Origin: Bradyrhizobium liaoningense | GTDB taxonomy: Bacteria; Pseudomonadota; Alphaproteobacteria; Rhizobiales; Xanthobacteraceae | DNA length: 64,000 nt | Reading direction: 5' to 3' | Assembly: GCF_018130825.1 (NCBI RefSeq) | Contig: NZ_JAFCJS010000008.1 | Location: 62,001 to 126,000 of the forward strand | Part shown: piece by piece, positions 8,749 to 17,159 of the stretch | How the letters are laid out: each line of letters opens with the position of its first letter | Position numbering within the stretch: position 1 is the first letter of the stretch | The notes under the pieces: generated by a model | Databases searched by the model: none | What the model was told of the DNA's origin: nothing | Seen by the model: only the letters and a program-made list of their open reading frames with translations | Program-made: the position numbers and the translations under genes

Positions 8749-10910
8749 GCCTTCTTCCCCGCAGCCAGCAGTTTCCCATCGATCGGCAGGCGCCGCAGCG
8801 CCACGCCGGTTGCCGCGTAAATCGCGTTGCGCAGTGCCGGCGGTCCGGCGTTGACGCCGGCCTCGCCGATGCCGCCGGGCGCCTCGCCGCTCTTGACGAC
8901 GATCACCTCGATCTTCGGCGTCTCGTTGATGCGCATCATGCGGTAGTCGTGGAAGTTCGACTGCTGCACGCGGCCCTTGTCGATGGTGATCTCGCCATAG
9001 AGTGCGGCGGTGAGGCCGAAGATCAGGCCGCCCTCGATCTGCGCCTTCACCGTATCGGGGTTGACCGCGATGCCGGTGTCGACCACCGAGGTGATCCGGC
9101 GGAGCACGATCTCGCCGATGTCGTCGATCTCGGCCTCGACCACCGTCGCGATGAAGCTGGCGAATGACGGCTGCACGCAGACGCCACGGCCGACGCGTGC
9201 GGGCAGGGGCTGGCCCCAGCCGGATTTCTCCGCGACCTGATTGAGCACCGCGAGCATGCGCGGGTTCTTGGTCAGCATGGACTTGCGGAACTCGATCGGG
9301 TCCTTGCCGGCCTTGCGCGCGAGCTCGTCCATCGCGCATTCGACCGCGAACACGTTGTTGTTCGGGCCGACGCCGCGCCAGAAGCCCGTCGGCACCGCCG
9401 GCGGCTCGGCGCGGACATATTCGACGTGGAAGTTGGCGAAGTCGTAGGGCGCGTCGACCGCGGCGTCGATCGCGTCGATGTCGATGCCCTTCTGGAACGC
9501 CGGCGGCAGCCAGCGCGCGAGCACGGCGGAGCCGGCGACCTTGTACTTCCAGCCCGCGACCTTGCCGTCGACCAGCGACGCCGTGATCTGGTCGCGATAG
9601 ACCGGACGGTAGACGTCGTGCTGGATGTCCTCCTCGCGGGTCCACACCACCTTCACGGGGTAGTCGACCTGCTTTGCGATCTTCACCGCCGCGATCACCA
9701 TGTCGGGCTCGAGCTTGCGGCCGAAGCCGCCGCCGAGCAGATGGTTGTTGACGATCACCTTGTCGACCGGCAGGCCCGCGGCCTTCGCCGCCTCCGACTG
9801 CACGCGCGTCATGATCTGCGTGCCGGTCCAGATCTCGCAGGCATCCGGCCTGACGTGGACGGTAGCGTTGATCGGCTCCATCGACGCATGCGCCAGAAAC
9901 GGCAGCTCGTAAGCCGCTTCGAACCTGTCGCCGCTCGCCAGCGCCTTGGCGATGTCACCGTCCGACTTGGCGATCGCGCCGTCCTTCTGGCTGGCCTTGC
10001 GCAGATCGTCCCAGATGTCTTTCGTGGTGATCTCCGCGTTCGGTCCCTCGTTCCACTCGATCTTGAGCGCTTCGAGGCCCTTCTTGGCCGCCCACATGTG
10101 GTCGCCGATCACGGCGACCATGTCGTCGAGCACCACGACCTTGCGCACGCCGGGGAGTTTTAACGCGGCGCTGTCGTCGACCTTGCCGACCTTGCCGCCG
10201 AACACGGGGCAGGCGGCCACGGTCGCGAACTTCATGCCGGGCAGGATCGCATCGATGCCGTAGACGGCCTTGCCGTTGACCTTGTCCGGCGTGTCGAGCC
10301 GCTTCAACGGCTGGCCGATGATGACGAAGTCCTTGGGGTCCTTCAGCGCGACATCCTTCGGCGGCGTCTGGCCTTGGGCTGAGAGCGCCAGCTCGCCATA
10401 GCCGAGCTTGCGGCCGCTCGCTTCATGCGCGACCTCGCCCTTCGATGCCGTGCAGCTTGCGGGCTCGACGCCCCATTGGGCGGCTGCGGCCTGCACCAGC
10501 ATCGCGCGCGCGGTGGCGCCGGCCTTGCGCAGCGGCAGCCACCAGGCGCGGATCGAGTTGGAGTTGCCGGTGACCTGCAGGCCGAAGGTCGGGTTGCCGT
10601 AGAGCTTGTCGTTGGGCGGGGCGTGCTGGACCTCGACCTTGCTCCAGTCGGCATCGAGCTCTTCGGCGAGCACGGCGGAGATCGAGGTGTAGGTGCCCTG
10701 GCCCATCTCGACCTGCGGCATCATCAGCACGGTGCGGCCGGTCTCGTCGATGCGGATGAAGGCGTTGGGCGCGAACTTGCCGTCGGTCACGTCGCGTTGC
10801 GCCGGCTCGTTGGCGGCGGCGCGCAGCGGCAGATGGAAGGCGAGCAGGAAGCCGGTGGCGAGACCGCCGGTGAGAAGCGCGCGGCGGGAAAGGTTGTTGT
10901 GTGCATTCAT
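8745..10910 (-). CDS. xanthine-dehydrogenase-family molybdopterin subunit (isoquinoline 1-oxidoreductase beta-like)
   Basis: The large catalytic subunit of a molybdenum hydroxylase, about 721 residues. The N-terminus has a Tat signal (NLSRRALLTGGLATGFLLA), indicating export of the folded, cofactor-loaded enzyme. The domain pattern follows IorB: MPQVEMGQGTYTSISAVLAEELDADW, then GNPTFGLQVTGNSNSIRAWW, YGIDAILPGMKFA, NNHLLGGGFGRKLEPDMV and GVGPNNNVFAVECAMDELA, ending with the glutamate-containing GGIGEAGVNAGPPALRNAIY. A GTG at 10922 overlaps the upstream stop (GTGA), but the ATG at 10910 has GAGG six bases before it and is preferred. With the 2Fe-2S subunit and the cytochrome it forms an exported three-part dehydrogenase. 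Substrate unknown; N-heterocycles and aldehydes are both plausible. Confidence 0.9.
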   Translation of the reverse strand: MNAHNNLSRRALLTGGLATGFLLAFHLPLRAAANEPAQRDVTDGKFAPNAFIRIDETGRTVLMMPQVEMGQGTYTSISAVLAEELDADWSKVEVQHAPPNDKLYGNPTFGLQVTGNSNSIRAWWLPLRKAGATARAMLVQAAAAQWGVEPASCTASKGEVAHEASGRKLGYGELALSAQGQTPPKDVALKDPKDFVIIGQPLKRLDTPDKVNGKAVYGIDAILPGMKFATVAACPVFGGKVGKVDDSAALKLPGVRKVVVLDDMVAVIGDHMWAAKKGLEALKIEWNEGPNAEITTKDIWDDLRKASQKDGAIAKSDGDIAKALASGDRFEAAYELPFLAHASMEPINATVHVRPDACEIWTGTQIMTRVQSEAAKAAGLPVDKVIVNNHLLGGGFGRKLEPDMVIAAVKIAKQVDYPVKVVWTREEDIQHDVYRPVYRDQITASLVDGKVAGWKYKVAGSAVLARWLPPAFQKGIDIDAIDAAVDAPYDFANFHVEYVRAEPPAVPTGFWRGVGPNNNVFAVECAMDELARKAGKDPIEFRKSMLTKNPRMLAVLNQVAEKSGWGQPLPARVGRGVCVQPSFASFIATVVEAEIDDIGEIVLRRITSVVDTGIAVNPDTVKAQIEGGLIFGLTAALYGEITIDKGRVQQSNFHDYRMMRINETPKIEVIVVKSGEAPGGIGEAGVNAGPPALRNAIYAATGVALRRLPIDGKLLAAGKKA

Positions 10911-10918
10911 GGCGGACC

Positions 10919-11383
10919 TCACGACTGCCGGCCGTTGGCCGCGTGCTTGATCGCCTCGCGGATGCGCACATAGGTGCCGCAGCGGCAGATGTTGCCGGCC
11001 ATCGCGGCATCGATGTCGGCATCGTCAGGGTTGGGCGTTGCCGCCAGCAGCGCCGCGGCCGCCATGATCTGGCCGGACTGGCAATAGCCGCACTGGATCA
11101 CTTCGGCCTCGAGCCAGGCCTTCTGCACCTTCGCGCCCGCAGGCGTGCTGCCGACATGCTCGATGGTGGTCACAGTGCGGTTCGCGACGGCACTGACCGG
11201 CAGCACGCAGGAGCGTACCGCCTTGCCGTCGACATGCACCGTGCAGGCGCCGCATTGGGCGATGCCGCAGCCGAACTTGGTGCCGGTCATGCCGAGGATG
11301 TCGCGCAGCACCCACAGCAAGGGCATTTCAGGTGGCGCGTCGAACGATTTCGTTTCGCCGTTGATGGTGAGAGTTGTTGCCAT
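10919..11383 (-). CDS. 2Fe-2S subunit of molybdenum hydroxylase (isoquinoline 1-oxidoreductase alpha-like)
   Basis: A 154-residue small subunit with two [2Fe-2S] clusters that carries electrons from the molybdenum centre. The plant-type cluster is CGIAQCGACTVHVDGKAVRSC (written here as C-x4-C-x2-C, then C, near residues 40-61); the second is QCGYCQSGQIM and GNICRCGTYVRIREA near 96-140. GGGG six bases upstream decides for the ATG at 11383 over the one at 11389. It is first in the operon; the molybdopterin subunit follows at once. Export is probably by hitchhiking on the Tat signal of the large subunit, since no signal peptide is visible here. Confidence 0.93.
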   Translation of the reverse strand: MATTLTINGETKSFDAPPEMPLLWVLRDILGMTGTKFGCGIAQCGACTVHVDGKAVRSCVLPVSAVANRTVTTIEHVGSTPAGAKVQKAWLEAEVIQCGYCQSGQIMAAAALLAATPNPDDADIDAAMAGNICRCGTYVRIREAIKHAANGRQS

Positions 11384-11389
11384 GTGCAT

Positions 11390-11865
11390 CCCCTTGCTCG
11401 ACGAGCGCTTGCGGCGTCGGCGATTTGCGCGCGACCATAATCATATCGATGCGCAACGATGAAGCTTCCAAATTCGCAGCAATGCATATTTGCGCGCTTA
11501 GCGCGTCAGACCATGACGTTCACGAATTTGTGCGGCGATCGCTGCAACGGTTATACGCTAAGTGATATGATAATCGTCATGTTTTGACGCATTTTTTCGT
11601 CGCGAGCGTCGATAGTCGCCGCAGACGATCGTGCGAAAGCGCAAAGCCGTGCGATGACGAAAGTCGTGCGATTGGAAAAGTCGGACGGCGAGCACGGTCG
11701 TTCGACGGGATCAATCGCAATGGCCGATTTGCCGGATAGCCGACGTGCGCGATGATGACATCATGCTCCTGTTTTGCCCGACGGAGCAACGGACTCGCAA
11801 GGCGCGTGCAGTTTGATGAGTCGAAGTCCGATCTGGCTCGGCTGACGGCATGGCACAACTCTCTC
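11390..11865. other. gene-free region upstream of the molybdenum hydroxylase operon
   Basis: No convincing gene was found here. The part nearest the operon is AT-richer than its surroundings and should hold the promoter, including GTGATATGATAATCGTCAT at 11562-11580. A short inverted repeat CGTCA-TGTTT-TGACG lies at 11575-11589. No regulator gene is adjacent. Confidence 0.35.
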
Positions 11866-12020
11866 CGTTCCCTCCCCCCTTGCGGGGGAGGGGCAGGGAG
11901 AGGGGTGCCACACGGGGACTCGTTCCGTCGCGCATTCGCCCTTGGTGCGTCATCAACAACGGGCACCTGTTGCTGGGCTACCCCTCTCCCTAGCCCTCCC
12001 CCGCAAGGGGGGAGGGAACG
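11866..12020. repeat. 155-bp element with perfect 27-bp inverted arms
   Basis: Arms 11866-11892 and 11994-12020 are exact reverse complements, each CGTTCCCTCC...GGGGGAGGG-like with its own internal palindrome. Pairing continues imperfectly inward (GCAGGGAGAGGGGTGCC against CTACCCCTCTCCCTAG). The loop of about 70 bases is unlike the other elements. It would form a very stable hairpin in RNA from either strand. No coding evidence. Confidence 0.8.
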
Positions 12021-12154
12021 CACCTCCGTCGGGGCGCTAGCTGAGTCTCTTCATCCTGCTCCAAGCCATTGATTCCGCACACCCCGCCTACTGTGCATGG
12101 GGTTGTTTTCGAGCTTTTTATTTCAGGGGCGCCTAAGCGCCGTCGCGCCGGCTA

Positions 12155-13579
12155 TCAGCCCTGGCGAAAACCCATCCGGAAGGCGCCCCAGTGCCTGCCG
12201 CGGATCACGATCGGCGAGGACAGGTCCTTCATCAGCACGAACTGCCCGCCGCCCATGTCGCGGCGATAGGTCTGGAGCAGGAAGGGTTTGGTGTTGGCCG
12301 CGACCTTCTTCACCGCGCGATCGGTGAACAGGCGGCGGTTGCGGCAGTTGGCGTTGTTCCAGACCGGGTCCTTGCCCTGCGGCAGGCGGTAGTTCGGATT
12401 GTGGGTCGGCAGGTAACCGCCCTTGGCCCAGGCGACGCAGAACACGATGCGCGGATCGGACTTCTGGATCGGGTCCTGGATCGCGGGCAGCACGCGGTCG
12501 GTGAACTCGACATAGGCCGTGTTGTACTGCTTTGGATCGGTCCCGGGGATCTCGCGGTATTTCTCGTCCATGAGCTGGTCGAGCGTGATCTCGCCGCGGT
12601 CGATCGCGGCCTCGAACTCGGCCGAGATCCGCTTGGCGGTCTCGACCACGACGCGGATCAGCGGCGCGTCCGATGTCTCCACGCCGCTGTCGGCGATCAG
12701 CGCGATCAGCCCTTCGGAGGCGTCCAGCAGCTTGGCCACCCGCTGGTCGGCGTTCCTAAGATCGCGCGACGACAGGTCGACGCCCTTGGCGAGCTCGTTG
12801 AGCTCGCTGATGACGGTGTCGCAATGGCCGAGATTGGAAGTCGCCGCGCGCGCGACGCTGTCGATCTCCGCTTCCACGGAGGCGAAGCCCTGCTGGACGC
12901 GCGAGATGATGCCGGAAATCTGCTGCGCACCCTCGCCGGCGGTCTTGGCGCGCTGCGAGGCGTCGCTGCTTTCGCCGATCAGGCCTTCGATCTGGCCGTC
13001 GAGGTCGCGCACGGTGTCGGAGATCTGATGCGTGGCCTGGCGCGTCGCCTCTGCGAGGTTCTTCACCTCGCTCGCGACCACCGCAAAACCGCGGCCGGCA
13101 TTGCCGGCGCGCGCGGCTTCGATGGTTGCGTTGAGCGCGAGCAGGTTGGTCTGCTTCGCGATCGCCTCGATCGAGCCGGACACCTTTGCCACCTGCGCCA
13201 GCGCCGAGCCCACCGCGCTCAGGCGCGCCTCGATCCGCTCCACGGCCGCGACCAGCTCGGAGATATGGCTGACCGCGGTATCGACCGCGCTGCGCGACTG
13301 CGCGATCTCGCCGACCGCCGCGGACGTCGTCGTCTGCACCGCCTGCGAAGCGTTGGCGATGTCGTGATTGGCCGAGACCATCGTCTCCGCCGTCTTCTGG
13401 AGATGGTGGAACCGTTCAGACTGGTTGGCGACGCGGTTGGCCACTTCCTGGACGTTGCCGGCAATGTCGGCGAGCTCGACGCCGAGACCGCCTATGCGGT
13501 CGGCGAGCTGGTCGATCAGCCGTTCGGCGAGCGTCCGGTTAGATCCGGTGTCCAGTACTGCAAGTTGTGCAAGGGACAT
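12155..13579 (-). CDS. soluble methyl-accepting chemotaxis protein with C-terminal sensor-like module
   Basis: A 474-residue chemoreceptor without signal peptide or membrane segments. The N-terminal two thirds is helical signalling domain with the CheA/CheW-binding hairpin EAIAKQTNLLALNATIEAAR around 138-178. From about residue 305 there is a globular module (LMDEKYREIPGTDPKQYNT..., KGGYLPTHNPNYR, NCRNRRLFTDRAV, LLQTYRRDMGGGQ, VIRGRHWGAFRMGF). The same module ends the neighbouring receptor. Such segments resemble Cache/PAS-like ligand domains, but here the module follows the signalling domain rather than preceding it. It would respond to cytoplasmic signals; the ligand is unknown. It is transcribed 120 bases downstream of its paralogue, probably in one unit. 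Confidence 0.9.
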   Translation of the reverse strand: MSLAQLAVLDTGSNRTLAERLIDQLADRIGGLGVELADIAGNVQEVANRVANQSERFHHLQKTAETMVSANHDIANASQAVQTTTSAAVGEIAQSRSAVDTAVSHISELVAAVERIEARLSAVGSALAQVAKVSGSIEAIAKQTNLLALNATIEAARAGNAGRGFAVVASEVKNLAEATRQATHQISDTVRDLDGQIEGLIGESSDASQRAKTAGEGAQQISGIISRVQQGFASVEAEIDSVARAATSNLGHCDTVISELNELAKGVDLSSRDLRNADQRVAKLLDASEGLIALIADSGVETSDAPLIRVVVETAKRISAEFEAAIDRGEITLDQLMDEKYREIPGTDPKQYNTAYVEFTDRVLPAIQDPIQKSDPRIVFCVAWAKGGYLPTHNPNYRLPQGKDPVWNNANCRNRRLFTDRAVKKVAANTKPFLLQTYRRDMGGGQFVLMKDLSSPIVIRGRHWGAFRMGFRQG

Positions 13580-13698
13580 GTACGGGCTTTCTCCAGTCAG
13601 AGCCGTTGATCGGCTCTCCGCGGCATTCCCATTCCAGATTCGACTTTAGAGGATGATTCGCGCCCGGCGTCTTGCCCAGGAGTGCACGAGAGGGTGCA

Positions 13699-15447
13699 TT
13701 ACAGCTTGTATGCGGTGCGAAATCCGCCCCAGTGCCGGCCCTTGACGCGGATCGGCACGTCGATCTCGCGCATCATCACCGTGTTCCCGTTCCCCATGTC
13801 GCGGGCATAGCTCTGGACCAGGTACGAGCGCTGGTTGTGTGCGGCGGCGAGCCCCGCCGGATCGTTGAAGATGCGCCGGTTGCGGCTGTTGGCCGTGTTC
13901 CACGCGACATCGCCCGGCCGCTGCGGATGCGAATAGATCTTGTTGTGCACCGGCAGGAAGCCGTTGCGGTCGACCATGGCGCAGAACGCCATGCGCGGGT
14001 CCTTGGCGAGGAAGGCCTCCTGGAATGGCGGCAGCGCGCGATCGGCCCAGTCCAGATAGCGGGTGCGGAATTGCTGCGGATTGGTGCCGGCGATTTCGAC
14101 ATAGTCGGTGTCGAAGAGGTCGTCGACCTTGGTCTCGCCACGCGCGACCGCCTGCTCGAAGATCTGGGTCAGCGCATTGCCTGCCTCCATCGCGCGGGTG
14201 ACGAACTCGGTGTTCTCCTCGTGGATCGACCAGAGCTTGTCCTCGATCTTCTCGCAGAGCTCGGCATTGGGGTTGACGAATTGCGCGCGGGCGCCGGCCT
14301 TGGATTGCTCCGTCACGCGCAGGCGGCAGGCACCGACCTGTTCGAGCGTGCCTTCGATGATCGCCTGCGGCGCCAGCCGGCCAGCGTCTGCGCCGCCGAT
14401 CAGCACGCCCTCCATCGAAATTTCATAGACCGGCATCACGCCGCGCAGGCTCTCGAGCTTGAGATGGCAGGGCAGCCGCTCGGTCTTGCGGCGGTCATCG
14501 TGCTCGCTCTGGCGCAGCAGCACCGCGCAGCGCGATTTCAGCTTCCGGGCGAAGGTAGTCACGGCCTTGCCGGCGCTGGCGACGTTCTCGCCATGGGTCT
14601 CGGCGGCCTTGGTCGCGGCGTCGATCTCGGCCGCGCTCTCGCCGACCGAGATGATGAAGTCCGAGGCGCTGGCGGCATTGCCGGAGACCTCGCTCGTGGT
14701 GGCGTTCTGCTCGGCCACCGCGCCATTGACGGTCTCGAACACCGGGCGGATCGCCTCGATCGCCTGCGAGATGCGGTGCACGGCCTCCGCCGAGCCGGCG
14801 GCATCGCGCTGCAGCGCGTCGATCTTTTTTGTGATCTCTTCCGTCGCGCCTTGCGTCTGCACCGCGAGTGCCTTGACCTCGGTGGCGACGACCGCAAATC
14901 CTTTGCCCGCGGCGCCCGCGCGCGCGGCCTCGATGGTCGAGTTGAGCGCGAGCAGCGTGGTCTGCCGTGCGATCTGCGCGATCAGATTGACGACGTTGCC
15001 GATGGCGGCGGAGGACTCGCGCAGGCGATCGACATTGGCGCGCGCCTCTTGCGCCGCGGCGCTGGCCTCGTCGGCGAGCTTGCCGGCCGCGCGCACCTGC
15101 GCCCCGATGCCTTGCGCGGACTGGGTGAACTTGTCGGCGGCATGGGCGAAGGTCGATGCGGTCGATTGGGCGGCGTTGGTGCGGCCGGTCAGGGCGTCGG
15201 TGCGGTCGCGAATGGCGGAAAGTGTCGCGGCGGTCGCTTCGGCGCCGCCGGCCACCGAATTGGCGGCGCGCTCGAGCTGGCGGATCATCGCCCCGAGCTC
15301 GAGTTCCAGTAGTTCCAGGATTTCCCTGGCCGAATCGCCCTCATGGGCCGGGCCGGGCTCGGAGATGGCCGCCGGCTGCGCAGCCTGCGGGGTGGCCGCC
15401 GGCGCAGCCGCATCAGGCAGACGCTTCCGAAACAATCCGAATGCCAT
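13699..15447 (-). CDS. soluble methyl-accepting chemotaxis protein with PilZ and C-terminal sensor-like module
   Basis: A 582-residue cytoplasmic receptor from MAFGLFRKRLPDAAAP, with an alanine/proline-rich linker over the first 40 residues. The signalling hairpin lies near 155-197 (IAQIARQTTLLALNSTIEAA). Residues about 316-395 form a PilZ-like domain: R320-x3-R324 in DRRKTERLPC and EISMEG near 342-347 in place of the usual [D/N]xSxxG, so one consensus residue is changed. Residues about 410-582 repeat the module of the downstream receptor (DRNGFLPVHN, NSRNRRIFNDP, LVQSYARDMGNGN, RVKGRHWGGFRTAY). The design suggests a receptor that reads c-di-GMP and a cytoplasmic ligand. The longer frame upstream is not receptor-like and was not used; GAGAGA precedes the chosen ATG. 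Confidence 0.9.
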   Translation of the reverse strand: MAFGLFRKRLPDAAAPAATPQAAQPAAISEPGPAHEGDSAREILELLELELGAMIRQLERAANSVAGGAEATAATLSAIRDRTDALTGRTNAAQSTASTFAHAADKFTQSAQGIGAQVRAAGKLADEASAAAQEARANVDRLRESSAAIGNVVNLIAQIARQTTLLALNSTIEAARAGAAGKGFAVVATEVKALAVQTQGATEEITKKIDALQRDAAGSAEAVHRISQAIEAIRPVFETVNGAVAEQNATTSEVSGNAASASDFIISVGESAAEIDAATKAAETHGENVASAGKAVTTFARKLKSRCAVLLRQSEHDDRRKTERLPCHLKLESLRGVMPVYEISMEGVLIGGADAGRLAPQAIIEGTLEQVGACRLRVTEQSKAGARAQFVNPNAELCEKIEDKLWSIHEENTEFVTRAMEAGNALTQIFEQAVARGETKVDDLFDTDYVEIAGTNPQQFRTRYLDWADRALPPFQEAFLAKDPRMAFCAMVDRNGFLPVHNKIYSHPQRPGDVAWNTANSRNRRIFNDPAGLAAAHNQRSYLVQSYARDMGNGNTVMMREIDVPIRVKGRHWGGFRTAYKL

Positions 15448-15665
15448 CAGGTCTCTCTTGTCGGGGGGCGGGCGGACGGTATTTTCGCAGTCCGGAATGA
15501 AATCAGGGTTAACAATGCCCGACATCTGGGCACGGACCGTTGGGGTGGCTATCTCTACAGTGCTACCTTGAAGCCTCACGGCCCTTTGATTCCGGTGGGT
15601 TGGCGGCCTATAAGGCCGCGCTTCCCACGCTCACCTTTGGCTGACTATTCCACAAGAGACCACGC

Positions 15666-16412
15666 ATGGCCGGACATTCCCAATTCAAGAACATCATGCA
15701 CCGCAAGGGGCGGCAGGATGCGCAGAAGTCGAAACTGTTCGGCAAGCTGGCGCGGGAAATCACCGTCGCCGCCAAGCTGGGCACGCCCGACCCCGCCATG
15801 AACCCCCGCCTGCGCGCCGCCGTGATCGCCGCGCGCCAGGAGAACATGCCGAAGGACAATATCGAACGCGCCATCAAGAAGGCGCTCGGCAGCGACGGCG
15901 AGAACTATGACGAGATCCGCTACGAGGGCTATGGCCCCGGCGGCGTCGCCGTCATCGTCGAGGCGCTGACCGACAACCGCAACCGCGCCGCCTCCGACAT
16001 CCGCTCCTTCTTCACCAAATCCGGCGGCAATCTCGGCGAAACCGGCTCGGTCTCCTTCATGTTCGACCGCACCGGCATCATCGAATACGACCGCAGCGTC
16101 GCCGATGACGATGCGGTGCTCGATGCCGCGATCGAGGCCGGCGCCGACGACGTCGTCTCCGGCGAAGGCGGCCACGAGATCTACGCCTCGACCGAAAGCT
16201 ATCGCGACGTCGCCAAGGCGCTGGAAGCCAAGTTCGGCGAGCCGCGCAAGGCCGCGCTGATCTGGAAGCCGCAGAACACGGTCGCGGTCGATGACGAGAC
16301 CGGTGAGAAGCTCTTGAAGCTGATGGACCTGCTCAACGAGCACGACGACGTCCAGAACGTCTACGCCAATTTCGAGGTGTCGGACGCGCTTGTTGCGAAG
16401 ATGGGCGGCTGA
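15666..16412 (+). CDS. YebC/PmpR family regulator
   Basis: A 248-residue protein of the conserved YebC family (TACO1 in mitochondria). Members have been described both as DNA-binding regulators and as translation factors that relieve stalling at proline runs. It starts with the invariant MAGHSQFKNIMHRKG(R)QDAQK and continues LAREITVAAKLGTPDPAMNPRLRAAV, then NMPKDNIERAIKKALG and YEGYGPGGVAVIVEALTDN(R)NRAASDIR, so domains 1-3 are complete. It precedes ruvC, a common arrangement. It is divergent from the chemoreceptor genes. Confidence 0.94.
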   Translation: MAGHSQFKNIMHRKGRQDAQKSKLFGKLAREITVAAKLGTPDPAMNPRLRAAVIAARQENMPKDNIERAIKKALGSDGENYDEIRYEGYGPGGVAVIVEALTDNRNRAASDIRSFFTKSGGNLGETGSVSFMFDRTGIIEYDRSVADDDAVLDAAIEAGADDVVSGEGGHEIYASTESYRDVAKALEAKFGEPRKAALIWKPQNTVAVDDETGEKLLKLMDLLNEHDDVQNVYANFEVSDALVAKMGG

Positions 16413-16433
16413 CAGTCAGTTCCAAATTCCGCT

Positions 16434-16538
16434 GTCGTCGACCGGCTTGACCGGGCGACCCAGTATTCCAGAGACGCCAGAGGAAATACGGGTAAGCTGC
16501 GGCGTACTGGATACCCCGCTTTCGCGGGGTATGACGGC
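16434..16538. repeat. palindromic intergenic element before ruvC
   Basis: It starts TGTCGTCGACCGGCTTGACC and ends with the hairpin CCCCGC-TTTC-GCGGGG (16514-16529) plus TATGACGGCG. Internal CCAGTATTCC and GTACTGGATAC segments face each other. It lies between yebC and ruvC and upstream of the putative LexA site. Not matched by another complete copy in this window. Confidence 0.55.
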
Positions 16539-16584
16539 GTGCCGTGTGGTGGGTAGCTCCCGCCTCACTTCCCCTGTTACTTCC

Positions 16585-16599
16585 GTTCTGTTTCTGTTT
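16585..16599 (+). promoter_or_regulatory. candidate LexA (SOS) box upstream of ruvC
   Basis: GTTC-N7-GTTT, one base from the alphaproteobacterial LexA direct repeat GTTC-N7-GTTC, lies 33 bases before the ruvC start. ruvCAB is a classical SOS target, so position and gene support the call. The element is short and could occur by chance. Confidence 0.4.
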
Positions 16600-16631
16600 C
16601 CCCCGCCGCGGCCAGCCGCTATCACTGGCCC

Positions 16632-17159
16632 ATGACTGCGCTTCCGATTCGCGGCCCCGTTCGCATCATCGGCATCGACCCCGGCCTGCGCCGCACCGGC
16701 TGGGGCGTGATCGAGGCCGAGGGCAATCGCCTGATCTACGTCGCCTGCGGCTCGGTGGAGCCGCCGGACGATCTGCCGCTGTCGAGCAGGCTGCTCGCGA
16801 TCCACGAGGGGCTCGCTTCGGTCCTGTCCAGCCACCAGCCGATGGAAGCCGCGGTCGAGCAGACCTTTGTGAACAAGGACGGCGTTGCGACGCTGAAGCT
16901 CGGCCAGGCCCGCGGCGTCGCCATGCTGGCGCCCGCAATGTTCGGCATCGGTGTCGCTGAATACGCGCCGAACCAGGTCAAGAAGACGGTGGTCGGTGCC
17001 GGCCACGCCGACAAGCAACAGATCGCGATGATGCTGAAGATATTGCTGCCGAAAGCCGAGCCGCCGTCCGCGGATGCTGCCGACGCGCTCGCCATCGCCA
17101 TCACCCACGCCCATCACCGCCAGAGCACGGCGCTCAGGCTGAAGGTGGCGGGGTTATGA
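16632..17159 (+). CDS. ruvC: Holliday junction resolvase RuvC
   Basis: Endonuclease that cuts four-way junctions symmetrically during recombinational repair, working with RuvAB. The 175 residues match the family. The first catalytic aspartate is in RIIGIDPGLRRTGWGVIE (about D16), a catalytic glutamate is in EAAVEQTFVNKD, and the C-terminal pair of aspartates lies in DAADALAIAITHAHH. The ATGA-type overlap with ruvA shows an operon. A possible LexA box lies upstream. Confidence 0.97.
   Translation: MTALPIRGPVRIIGIDPGLRRTGWGVIEAEGNRLIYVACGSVEPPDDLPLSSRLLAIHEGLASVLSSHQPMEAAVEQTFVNKDGVATLKLGQARGVAMLAPAMFGIGVAEYAPNQVKKTVVGAGHADKQQIAMMLKILLPKAEPPSADAADALAIAITHAHHRQSTALRLKVAGL

Noticed and set aside
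8749..9645. N-terminal extension of the triheme cytochrome frame
   Set aside because: It is the shadow of the molybdopterin subunit gene in another frame; the ATGA overlap and membrane anchor fix the start at 8748.
11577..12023. 148-codon frame upstream of the molybdenum hydroxylase operon
   Set aside because: Half of it lies inside the palindromic element at 11866-12020, and the rest has no protein-like features.
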